The notes beneath the pieces are model-generated. The model made no database searches and was not told where the DNA came from. It saw only the letters and a list, made by a program, of their open reading frames with translations. This document shows, piece by piece, positions 1 to 7,297 of a stretch of 43,521 nucleotides of DNA. The stretch's first letter is position 1. Every line of letters begins with the position of its first letter. Source of the DNA: an uncultured Acetobacteraceae bacterium (GTDB lineage Bacteria; Pseudomonadota; Alphaproteobacteria; Acetobacterales; Acetobacteraceae); contig CALMVI010000158.1 in NCBI GenBank assembly GCA_937873095.1, forward strand, positions 1-43,521, read 5' to 3'. The translations under genes were made by a program, and so were the position numbers.

Positions 1-50
1 CGGGTCCGGGGGCGCCCGCCCCCGGCGGGGTTTGGGGCAGAGCCCCAAGC
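1..50. repeat. G/C-block intergenic repeat, copy 1
   Basis: This is a non-coding GC-rich element made of a gggggcgcccgcccccg palindrome followed by ggggtttggggcagagcccc, another small hairpin. Nearly the same sequence returns at 16200-16247 and, inverted, at 12322-12369. Looser relatives lie at 18991-19040 and 24466-24539. It lies directly 3' of the serA stop codon, so it may act as a terminator or RNA-end hairpin. The copy may extend beyond the window edge. Confidence 0.8.
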
Positions 51-1634
51 TCAAAAGGCCAGCGGCGTCGCCTGCACCACCAGGGGCAGCGCGCGCACCT
101 CGGACAGCACCGCTTCGTCCAGATCCTCGTCGACGGACACCAGGCAGATCGCATCGCCGCCCTGCCCGGCGCGCCCGAGATGGAAGGTGGCGATGTTGAT
201 GCCGTGCCGTGCCAGCGTCTCGCCGAAGCGGCCGATGAACCCGGGTTTGTCGCGGTTGGTCACATACAGCATGTGCGGGGAAAAATCGGCCTCCACCTTG
301 ATGCTCTTGACTTCGACCAGCCTCGGCTTGCCGGCGAACAGCGTGCCCGCGACCGCGCGCGCGCCGCGATCGGTGGTGACGATGACGCGGACCAGGGTCT
401 GATACTCGCCCGGCCGGTCGTGCGTGGTCTCTGCGATGTCGATGCCGTGCTCGCGCGCCACGACCGGCGCGTTGACCATGTTCACCCCGGACAGCACGGG
501 ACGGAGCACGCCGGCCAGTGCTGCCGCCGTCAGCGGCTTCTGGTTCAGCGTGGCGACCGCACCCTCGTAGTCGATCGCGACACGGGCGATCACGCCGTCC
601 TGCGCCCGCGTCATCTGCCCGGCGAACGCGCCCAGGAACTGCACCAGCTGCATGTAGGGTCGCAGCCGCGGCGCATCCTCCGCACTGACCGACGCGGTGT
701 TGATCGCGTTGGTCACGGCGCCGGTCAGCAGGAAGTCGCTGATCTGTTCGGCGACCTGCAGCGCCACGTTTTCCTGCGCCTCGTTGGTCGACGCGCCGAG
801 ATGCGGCGTGCACACCACGTTCTCCATCCCGAACAGCGGGCTGTCCGTGGCGGGCTCGGTCTCGAACACGTCCAGCGCCGCGCCGCCGACCTGGCCCGAC
901 CGCAGCGCGTCGGCCAGCGCCGCCTCGTCGATCAGCCCGCCGCGCGCGCAGTTGATGATGCGCACGCCGCGCTTGCAGCGCGCCAGGGCCTCGCGGGACA
1001 GGATGTTGCGTGTCGCCTCCGTCATCGGCGTGTGCAGGGTGATGAAGTCGGCGCGCGCCAGCAGCTCGTCCAGCTCCAGCTTTTCGACGCCGAGGTCCAG
1101 GGCCCGCTGTGCGGACAGGTAGGGGTCGTAGGCCAAGACGCGCATGTGCAGGCCGTGCGCGCGGTCGGCCACGATGGAGCCGATGTTGCCGGCGCCGATC
1201 AGGCCGAGCAGCTTGCCGGTCAGCTCGGTGCCCATGAACCGGTTCTTCTCCCAGCGGCCGGCCTTGGTCGAGGCGGTGGCTTCGGGGATCTGCCGGGCCA
1301 GCGCGAACATCATCGCGATCGCGTGCTCGGCCGTGGTGATCGAGTTGCCGTGCGGCGTGTTCATCACGATGACGCCGCGCGCGGTCGCCGATTTCAGGTC
1401 GACGTTGTCGACGCCGATGCCCGCGCGGCCGACCACCTTGAGGTTGGTCGCGGCGTCGAGCAGCTCGCGCGTGACTTTCGTCGCCGACCGGATGGCCAGG
1501 CCTTCATACGCCCCTATGATCCCGCGATGCTCGGCTGGGGTCAGGCCGGGCCGGACATCGACCTCCACGCCGCGGTGGCGGAACACCGCTACCGCGTCCG
1601 GCGACAGCTTGTCGCTGATCAGCACCTTTGCCAT
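51..1634 (-). CDS. serA: D-3-phosphoglycerate dehydrogenase
   Basis: Oxidises 3-phosphoglycerate to 3-phosphohydroxypyruvate with NAD+, the first step of serine synthesis in the cytoplasm. The 527-residue product starts MAKVLISDKLSPDAV. It has the NAD-binding [16 protein letters not shown] segment near residue 145, the INCARGGLIDE block, and the catalytic His in CTPHLGAST. A long C-terminal part ends in an ACT-type regulatory domain (MLYVTNRDKPGFIGRFGE), so this is the long SerA form with an intervening domain. The ATG at 1634 is chosen because it lies only 5 nt after the serC stop, has a GGAG at the end of serC, and matches the family N-terminus. The open frame continues upstream but overlaps serC antisense-like sequence. 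Family assignment is secure; serine feedback control through the ACT domain is inferred. Confidence 0.97.
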   Translation of the reverse strand: MAKVLISDKLSPDAVAVFRHRGVEVDVRPGLTPAEHRGIIGAYEGLAIRSATKVTRELLDAATNLKVVGRAGIGVDNVDLKSATARGVIVMNTPHGNSITTAEHAIAMMFALARQIPEATASTKAGRWEKNRFMGTELTGKLLGLIGAGNIGSIVADRAHGLHMRVLAYDPYLSAQRALDLGVEKLELDELLARADFITLHTPMTEATRNILSREALARCKRGVRIINCARGGLIDEAALADALRSGQVGGAALDVFETEPATDSPLFGMENVVCTPHLGASTNEAQENVALQVAEQISDFLLTGAVTNAINTASVSAEDAPRLRPYMQLVQFLGAFAGQMTRAQDGVIARVAIDYEGAVATLNQKPLTAAALAGVLRPVLSGVNMVNAPVVAREHGIDIAETTHDRPGEYQTLVRVIVTTDRGARAVAGTLFAGKPRLVEVKSIKVEADFSPHMLYVTNRDKPGFIGRFGETLARHGINIATFHLGRAGQGGDAICLVSVDEDLDEAVLSEVRALPLVVQATPLAF

Positions 1635-1639
1635 CGGTG

Positions 1640-2818
1640 CTACTCCGCGGCCAGGCTGGTCTGCCCGGCGGCGATCCGGGCGGCGGCCCAGTCCAGCCAG
1701 GGCAGCAGCGCCTCGATGTCGCTCGTCTCGACGGTCGCCCCGCCCCAGATGCGCAGGCCGGGCGGCGCGTCGCGATAGGCGCCGATGTCGAGCGCCACCC
1801 CTTCCCGCTCCAGCAGTGCCGCCAGCGCCTTTGCCGCGGCGGCCTGCGCATCGGCAGGCAGCGACACGAACCAGGGTGCCACGATCTTCAGGCAGATCGA
1901 CGTGCTGGAGCGCGCCGCCGCGTCCTCGGCCAGGAACGCCGCCCAGTCGCTTCGCGCGACCCAGCCGGTCAGCGCCGCAAGGTTGGCGCGGCTGCGCGCG
2001 ACCAGCCCCGGCAGGCCGCCCACCTGCTCGGCCCAGCGCAGCCCGTCGAGCGCGTCCTCGACGCACAGCATGGACGGGGTGTTGATCGTCTCGCCCGCGA
2101 AGATCCCGTCGATCAGCGCGCCGCCCTTGGTCAGGCGGAAGATCTTGGGCAGCGGCCAGGCGGGCTTGTAGCTTTGCAAGCGCTCCACGGCGCGCGGCGA
2201 CAATGCCAGCATGCCGTGCGCCGCCTCGCCGCCCAGCACCTTCTGCCAGGACCAGGTCACCACATCGAGCTTTTCGTAGGGCAGCTCCATTGCGAACGCG
2301 GCGCTGGTCGCGTCGCACAGCACCAGCCCCTCGCGATCGGACGGGATGAAGTCGCCGTGGGGGAGGCACACGCCGCTGGTGGTCCCGTTCCAGCACAGCA
2401 CCACGTCGCGGCCGAAGTCGATCGCCTGCAGGTCGGGCAGCGCGCCGTAGGCGGCGCCGAGCACGCGCGCGTCGATCCTCAGCTGCTTGACCGCGTCGGT
2501 GGCCCAGCCCTCGGAGAAGCTTTCGAACGACAGGACATCCACCCCACGGGCGCCGAGCAGCGACCACATCGCCGCCTCGAACGCACCGGTGTCCGATCCG
2601 GGCATGATGCCGAGCCGCCAGTCGGCCGGCAGCCCGAGCACGGCGCGCGAGCGGGCGATGATTTCGGCCAGCGCCGCCTTGGGCGCCTTGGCACGATGGC
2701 TTCGTCCAAGCTGGGCGGCCGAGAGGGCCTGCAACGACCAGCCTGGCCGCTTGGCGCACGGGCCGGAGGAAAAGCACGGGTTGTGCGGACGCGTGTGCGG
2801 CTGGATGGCGAGCGCCAT
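1640..2818 (-). CDS. serC: Phosphoserine aminotransferase
   Basis: Transfers an amino group from glutamate to 3-phosphohydroxypyruvate to give phosphoserine, using PLP. The 392-residue protein has the family start region [18 protein letters not shown] and the PLP-lysine segment [19 protein letters not shown], in which the Lys of SWQK is the expected Schiff-base residue. This [10 protein letters not shown] form is typical of the alphaproteobacterial/archaeal branch of SerC rather than the E. coli branch. The ATG at 2818 follows a strong GGGAGGG ribosome binding site. The open frame runs 53 codons further upstream, but those codons are Arg/Pro-rich and unlike the family. It forms an operon with serA 5 nt downstream. 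SerC also acts in pyridoxine synthesis in some bacteria, and pdxA and pdxJ are at the other end of this window. Confidence 0.96.
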   Translation of the reverse strand: MALAIQPHTRPHNPCFSSGPCAKRPGWSLQALSAAQLGRSHRAKAPKAALAEIIARSRAVLGLPADWRLGIMPGSDTGAFEAAMWSLLGARGVDVLSFESFSEGWATDAVKQLRIDARVLGAAYGALPDLQAIDFGRDVVLCWNGTTSGVCLPHGDFIPSDREGLVLCDATSAAFAMELPYEKLDVVTWSWQKVLGGEAAHGMLALSPRAVERLQSYKPAWPLPKIFRLTKGGALIDGIFAGETINTPSMLCVEDALDGLRWAEQVGGLPGLVARSRANLAALTGWVARSDWAAFLAEDAAARSSTSICLKIVAPWFVSLPADAQAAAAKALAALLEREGVALDIGAYRDAPPGLRIWGGATVETSDIEALLPWLDWAAARIAAGQTSLAAE

Positions 2819-2846
2819 GGATAAGCCCTCCCTTTCAGAAGACGAG

Positions 2847-2864
2847 CGCCCCGTTGGGGGGGCG
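2847..2864 (-). promoter_or_regulatory. Candidate serC leader hairpin
   Basis: In the serC 5' region the RNA can fold CGCCCC-CCCAAC-GGGGCG, ending about 28 nt before the serC ATG and just before its GGGAGGG. A serC leader RNA motif upstream of serC-serA operons is known in alphaproteobacteria, and the position fits. I see only this simple hairpin and no clear U-run, so membership of that family is a guess. The 224-nt gap to the next gene holds nothing else coding. Confidence 0.3.
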
Positions 2865-3022
2865 TGACCCGCCGCGGACGTAGCCGCGCCCGGGGCGCGA
2901 GGCAAGCGCCGGGGTCGGGCCGACCGCTGCCTCGTCCGGCCCGGCGCGCGCGACAAGGGGAAGCCGCAGCGCGACACGATGGCGTGGTGGTGCAGCCGTC
3001 TAGGTCACCGTGTCGTTTCGGC

Positions 3023-3043
3023 GAGCAGATTCGCGATCTGCTC
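3023..3043. repeat. Short GAGCA palindrome at the sulfotransferase stop
   Basis: gagcagat-tcgcg-atctgctc forms an 8-bp hairpin and is followed by ctag. It resembles the ends of the larger bulged repeats at 17644, 21548 and 24887 (ctagagcagatc...). The stop codon of the sulfotransferase-like gene begins inside its last base, so the repeat supplies the gene's end. Confidence 0.6.
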
Positions 3044-4047
3044 TAGGCACGGCCGGTATCCCACATACGCTCCAGCAGCGCCTGCGTGCCCGCGCTCCAG
3101 CGCCTGCCCTGGCGGCGGGCGGCCCAGGCGGCGGCGAAACCCCGCAGGAAGCCGTCCTGGACGGGCCTGCCCGCCACGCGCCGGCGGGAAATCCAGCTGT
3201 CCGCCTGGGAATCCTCTTGCATCAGGCGGTCGAGCCGGTCGGGCGGAAGACGCGCGTCGAACAGGGCGAGCGCGCCCGGCGCGTCCGAAACCAGCGTCTC
3301 GTACCACAGGATCTCGACGCCGACACGAGCCGACGCCAGAACGTCGAGCGCGTCCAGCGCCCGGTATAGCTCCGCCGCGACCGCGTCCGGGGTTTCCTGA
3401 AACACGCGGTGCCGCGACATCGCCCAGCCGGCCATCCCGCGCAGCATGAACACCACGCGGCATTGCGGGAAGCCGCGCACCATCGCCATCGGCCGGGCAT
3501 TGCACCAGCCGCGCAGCTTGACGGCCGTCCGCGGACCGAGCGCCCGGCAGAGTGCCCCGATGCACGCGCCGGCGAGCAGCGTGTCGGTGCCGGGCGGCAG
3601 GCTGTCCCAGGTGCCGGGGTGGATGCGGGCGATCTGGGTCAGCATGTCCGGCTCGGACGCGCAGCCCACGCCCGACTCGGTCAGCAGCCGGGCGAGCAGC
3701 GTGGAGCCGGTCCGTCCGGGAGAGAACACCAGGACGGGCCGCAGGCCGGGCGGGGCGAGCCGCAGCGCGCCAAGGCTTTCGAACGGCACCGTGGTCGCGC
3801 CGGTGGCGCGCCGCAGCTGCTCGACGAACAGGAAGGGTGCGGCGAACATATCGTCGAGTTCGGCCGCCTCGTGATGCGTGAAAATCACCCGTCTGGCGGT
3901 GAAGTCGGCACAGTAGGCCAGCGCATCCTGGGGCAGGGCCAGGCCGGGCCTGGCCGGGCCGAGCGTCAGGTCCTCAGGCGACGCGACGTCGGACGGAACG
4001 GCGTAGCGCGAGACGATGTCGTGCTGGTGTGTCGTTCGGCCTGACAT
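3043..4047 (-). CDS. Sulfotransferase-like protein
   Basis: A 334-residue soluble protein with a sulfotransferase P-loop, VFSPGRTGSTLLARLL near residue 120, which in the family binds the 5'-phosphosulfate of PAPS. A second conserved stretch, RVVFMLRGMAGWAMSRHRVFQ near residue 215, resembles the 3'-phosphate-binding region. The acceptor cannot be told from sequence. The ATG at 4047 is chosen for the GGAG 6-10 nt before it; the 47 codons upstream run through a tandem repeat and the divergent promoter region and are unlikely to be translated. The TAG stop lies in a CTAG at the edge of a short palindromic repeat. It is transcribed away from the MFS transporter. The family is a fair call; the substrate is unknown. 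Confidence 0.75.
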   Translation of the reverse strand: MSGRTTHQHDIVSRYAVPSDVASPEDLTLGPARPGLALPQDALAYCADFTARRVIFTHHEAAELDDMFAAPFLFVEQLRRATGATTVPFESLGALRLAPPGLRPVLVFSPGRTGSTLLARLLTESGVGCASEPDMLTQIARIHPGTWDSLPPGTDTLLAGACIGALCRALGPRTAVKLRGWCNARPMAMVRGFPQCRVVFMLRGMAGWAMSRHRVFQETPDAVAAELYRALDALDVLASARVGVEILWYETLVSDAPGALALFDARLPPDRLDRLMQEDSQADSWISRRRVAGRPVQDGFLRGFAAAWAARRQGRRWSAGTQALLERMWDTGRA

Positions 4048-4108
4048 GGAACTCCGCCGGCGGTCGGGAAGCGCATTGGGTCCTGGACCGGTTCCCGGCC
4101 AGGTCTGA

Positions 4109-4142
4109 GGAACGCCCGGGCCTGGGGAACGCCCGGGCCTGG
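4109..4142. repeat. 17-bp tandem repeat, two copies
   Basis: ggaacgcccgggcctgg occurs twice without a gap (4109-4125 and 4126-4142), then a third copy starts (ggaacg) and breaks off. Each unit contains the gcccgggc palindrome. It lies between the divergent sulfotransferase-like and MFS genes, where promoters or operators are expected. Confidence 0.9.
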
Positions 4143-4186
4143 GGAACGTCTGTACGACGCCAACGACAAGAAAACGGGAGTGAAAC

Positions 4187-5821
4187 ATGGATCAGCCGAT
4201 GGCGCAGCCCGGATGGCTGACGCGCGAACGCATCGTCGCCGGTCCGCTATACAACCGCTGGCTCCTGCCGCCGGCGGCGCTGGCCATCCATCTCAGCATC
4301 GGCATGATCTACGGGATGAGCGTGTTCTGGCTGCCGCTGAGCCGGTCGGTGGGCATCGCCCATCCGCTCGCCTGTCCGGCCGGCACGTCGCTGCTCGCCC
4401 GCATGACCGCCGTCAACTGCGACTGGACGGTGGCCGAGATCAGCTTCGTCTTCACGCTGGGCATCGTCTTCCTGGGCATCTCGGCGGCGCTGTGGGGCGG
4501 CTGGCTGGAACGTGCCGGTCCGCGGCGGGCGGGACTGACGGCGGCGCTGTGCTGGCCCGGCGGTCTTGCGGTGGCGGCGCTCGGCGTGGTCCTGCATCAG
4601 CTCTGGCTGTTCTGGCTGGGCGGCGGCATCCTCGGCGGCGTCGGGCTGGGGCTCGGCTACATCTCGCCCGTGTCCACGCTGATCAAGTGGTTTCCCGATC
4701 GCCGGGGCTTGGCCACCGGCCTGGCGATCATGGGCTTCGGCGGGGGTGCCATGATCGGCAGCCCGCTTTCGGCCTGGCTGATGGCGCGTTTCCACGGCGC
4801 CCACGACGTCGGCGTGTGGCAGACCTTCCTCGTCCTGGCTGCGGTCTACGCCGTGTTCATGGCGGCGGGCGCCCTGGGCTACAGGGTGCCGCCTCCTGGC
4901 TACTGGCCGGCAGGCGTGCCGCGCCCGGCCGACCGCAGCGGGCCGCAAAGCTCGGTGGAGTTGAACACGGCCTTTCGGACGCCGCAGTTCTGGCTGCTCT
5001 GGGGCGTGCTGTGCCTGAACGTCTCGGCCGGCATCGGCGTCATCGGCATGGCGAGCCCCATGCTGCAGGAGATGTTCGGCGGGTCGCTGATCGGGCGCCC
5101 CGGCGTGGGCTTCACCGCGCTGTCGCCCGACCAGGTCAAGGCGGTGGGCGGCATCGCCGCGGGGTTTGCCGGCTTCCTCTCCCTGTTCAACATCGTGGGC
5201 CGGCTCGCCTGGGCGTCCGTGTCGGACCGGCTCTCCAGGCGCGTCACCTACACGACGTTCTTCGTCCTCGGCATCGTTCTCTACATCGCAGCACCGAGCT
5301 TTGCCGCGATCGGCAGCAAGGCGGCGTTTGCCCTGACGCTGGGCGTGATCCTGTCGATGTACGGCGGCGGGTTCGCGACGGTTCCCGCCTATCTGTCGGA
5401 CCTGTTCGGCACCGGCTTCGTCGGCGCCATCCACGGCCGGTTGCTGACGGCGTGGTCGGCTGCCGGCGTCATCGGGCCGATACTGGTTGCCCAACTGCGC
5501 CAGCTGCAGATCGACGCGGGCGTGGAGCGACGCAACGTCTACGACTACACCATGTATCTCCTGGCAGCACTCCTGGCCGCGGGCCTGGTGTGCAACCTGC
5601 TGATACGCCCTGTGCGCCCCGACCTGTTCACACGGGCGGGCCTGGCGGCAGGACCCGACCTGCCCGCAGCCGGCCCGGCCGGTGTGGCGGTGGCGGGCGG
5701 GGCGTATGCGGCAGGCCCCGCGCCAGGCCTGTCGATCACGCTCGCCTGGCTGGCCGTCGGTATTCCGCTGGCGTGGGGGTTCGTGTTGACCCTGATGCAA
5801 GCGGCAGCCCTGTTCCGGTAG
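4187..5821 (+). CDS. MFS transporter, oxalate/formate antiporter (OFA) type
   Basis: A 544-residue inner-membrane carrier with about twelve hydrophobic segments. The segment TLIKWFPDRRGLATGLAIMG followed by FGGGAMIGSPL is the OFA-family signature between helices 4 and 5. The second half repeats the MFS pattern (VGRLAWASVSDRLSRR, the loop 8-9 motif). OFA carriers exchange small carboxylates such as oxalate and formate, but many relatives have unknown substrates. A longer-than-usual loop (LACPAGTSLLARMTAVNCDW) follows helix 1 and contains two cysteines. The start has GGGAG 6 nt upstream. Its TAG overlaps a TAGCTA hexamer shared with the stop of the convergent diguanylate cyclase, leaving no room for a separate terminator. 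Substrate unassigned. Confidence 0.85.
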   Translation: MDQPMAQPGWLTRERIVAGPLYNRWLLPPAALAIHLSIGMIYGMSVFWLPLSRSVGIAHPLACPAGTSLLARMTAVNCDWTVAEISFVFTLGIVFLGISAALWGGWLERAGPRRAGLTAALCWPGGLAVAALGVVLHQLWLFWLGGGILGGVGLGLGYISPVSTLIKWFPDRRGLATGLAIMGFGGGAMIGSPLSAWLMARFHGAHDVGVWQTFLVLAAVYAVFMAAGALGYRVPPPGYWPAGVPRPADRSGPQSSVELNTAFRTPQFWLLWGVLCLNVSAGIGVIGMASPMLQEMFGGSLIGRPGVGFTALSPDQVKAVGGIAAGFAGFLSLFNIVGRLAWASVSDRLSRRVTYTTFFVLGIVLYIAAPSFAAIGSKAAFALTLGVILSMYGGGFATVPAYLSDLFGTGFVGAIHGRLLTAWSAAGVIGPILVAQLRQLQIDAGVERRNVYDYTMYLLAALLAAGLVCNLLIRPVRPDLFTRAGLAAGPDLPAAGPAGVAVAGGAYAAGPAPGLSITLAWLAVGIPLAWGFVLTLMQAAALFR

Positions 5822-7057
5822 CTACTCGGCCGGCGCCTGGACTGTCTCGTGCTCGACCTGGAGGGCCACGCAAACCCTGTCGCGACCGGAGAGCTTGGCC
5901 TGATACAACGCCGAATCCGCGGCATCGAACAGGCCGGACGGCAACTCCTCCAGGGTCGCCGGGTGGCTGGCCACACCGGCGCTTATGCTGACGAGGCCGT
6001 GCGGCCCAAGGCCGGAATGGGGCAGTTCCAGGAGGCGGATGGCGGTGCGCATGCGCTCGGCAATGTCGGCACAAAGCTGTTCATCCAGGCCAGGCAGCAG
6101 GATCGCGAACTCTTCCCCGCCCAGCCTTGCCACAAGGTCGGTGGTGCCGCGCAACTGCTCGCGCAGGCAGAGGGCGATCTTCTGCAGGCAGCGATCGCCT
6201 GCCGCATGTCCGTAGAAGTCGTTGAACGCCTTGAACCGGTCCACGTCGATGACGATCAGACCCAGCCGGCCGCCATGGGCTGCCTGCTGTTCCCAGGTGG
6301 AGAGCACCCAGGCGTCGTAGGCGCGGCGGTTGGCCAGGCCCGTCAGCTGGTCGCGCCGGGCCAGCGCGTCGAGCTCGAGGTTGCGTACCGACAGGTCCTG
6401 CCCCTGCAGCACTTCGCGCAGGGTATTGAGGTAGCCGCGCCTGGCTTCCCGTTCCAGCCGCCAGTTCGCCAGCAGCAGGTAGACGGCCGTGCAGGCGACC
6501 ATGCTGAGCAGGTTGCGCTGCGATGTCGCACTCATGTCGGCGCGCACGTGCATCGCCAACCCGTAGGTAAGCAGGATGAGCACCATAGCGCAGGCGGCAA
6601 ACCTGAAGCGAAGCTGTATGCCGATGGCGCTGTACACCATCAGCACCGTCGTTCCGGCAACGAAAAATTCGATATGCGGGCTGCGCGTCAGGGCTTCGAG
6701 GTAGGCGGACGTGCAGATGCAGGCCGAGTTGGCCAGCAACGCCAGGCTCTCGCGGAAGAACGGGCGCAGGTTGAGGCCGATGGCCGCCGAGAGCAGCAGC
6801 CCGAACGGAACGACGGTGAACAGAAAGAGGGTGCGGCACTGTCCGGCGATGTCGGGCATGGTGTCCCGCACGGCAGGATAGATGAATGCGGCCAGCACGA
6901 AACCGAACAGGCCGCAGATCATCATCGTGCGGCTGCGCGCAGGCCCGATATCGGCTTCGTAACGGCGTTCCAGCGCAGGCGGGAAACGCAGCCATGGCGT
7001 GCGGTCCGCCGCAGCGAGCCAGTCGTCGATAAGTTCGTGCAATTCGGCCCCGATCAT
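5822..7057 (-). CDS. Membrane diguanylate cyclase (GGDEF domain)
   Basis: Predicted to make cyclic di-GMP from two GTP. The N-terminal half has about six hydrophobic segments (from TMMICGLFGFVLAAFIYPAV to LLSMVACTAVYLLLANW), followed by a short linker and a GGDEF domain beginning LARRDQLTGLANRRAYD and holding the active-site motif LGGEEFAILLPG. The product inhibition site five residues before the motif reads GTTD rather than RxxD, so classical feedback inhibition is probably absent. I chose ATG 7057 (MIGAELHELIDDW). Starts at 7141 (ATG) and 7150 (GTG) would add up to 31 Gly/Pro/Cys-rich residues and have no better ribosome binding site. No EAL or HD-GYP domain is present. The signal sensed by the membrane half is unknown. 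Confidence 0.88.
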   Translation of the reverse strand: MIGAELHELIDDWLAAADRTPWLRFPPALERRYEADIGPARSRTMMICGLFGFVLAAFIYPAVRDTMPDIAGQCRTLFLFTVVPFGLLLSAAIGLNLRPFFRESLALLANSACICTSAYLEALTRSPHIEFFVAGTTVLMVYSAIGIQLRFRFAACAMVLILLTYGLAMHVRADMSATSQRNLLSMVACTAVYLLLANWRLEREARRGYLNTLREVLQGQDLSVRNLELDALARRDQLTGLANRRAYDAWVLSTWEQQAAHGGRLGLIVIDVDRFKAFNDFYGHAAGDRCLQKIALCLREQLRGTTDLVARLGGEEFAILLPGLDEQLCADIAERMRTAIRLLELPHSGLGPHGLVSISAGVASHPATLEELPSGLFDAADSALYQAKLSGRDRVCVALQVEHETVQAPAE

Positions 7058-7203
7058 GGACGGGGCCCAGCGGCGCCCCGGCGGCGGGCAACACGACACA
7101 TTGGGATCTGAACCCCCCGCTCCATCGCCGACCCCCATCATGACTGCCACCCAGGATAAGGTGGCGGTGTCACCGAAGCGTTAAGCAGGCCGGCGATATC
7201 GTC

Positions 7204-7296
7204 GAGCGTGTTCGGTTCAAGTCGAACCGGACATGCTCAACTTTTGCATTGGGCGAGCATGGTCGGTTCAGGTGATTCCACCTGAACCGACCATGC
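7204..7296. repeat. Bipartite double-hairpin repeat, copy 1
   Basis: Two hairpins are separated by a 22-nt spacer. The first is a 15-bp stem (7204-7218 with 7224-7238) with two G-T pairs. The second is a perfect 18-bp stem with loop attc (7257-7274 with 7279-7296). The first hairpin and spacer recur almost unchanged at 13235-13291, and the same arrangement appears at 43410-43521. It lies 1 nt from the valS stop and may serve as its terminator. Confidence 0.9.
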
Positions 7297-7297
7297 G

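Noticed and set aside
1635-2777. Upstream extension of the serA frame to 908 codons
   Set aside because: It overlaps serC in another frame; the family start at 1634 has a ribosome binding site and correct N-terminus.
7204-7296. The hairpins as CRISPR repeats or insertion-sequence ends
   Set aside because: No regular spacing, no spacers, no transposase, no target-site duplication; they fit dispersed palindromic repeats.
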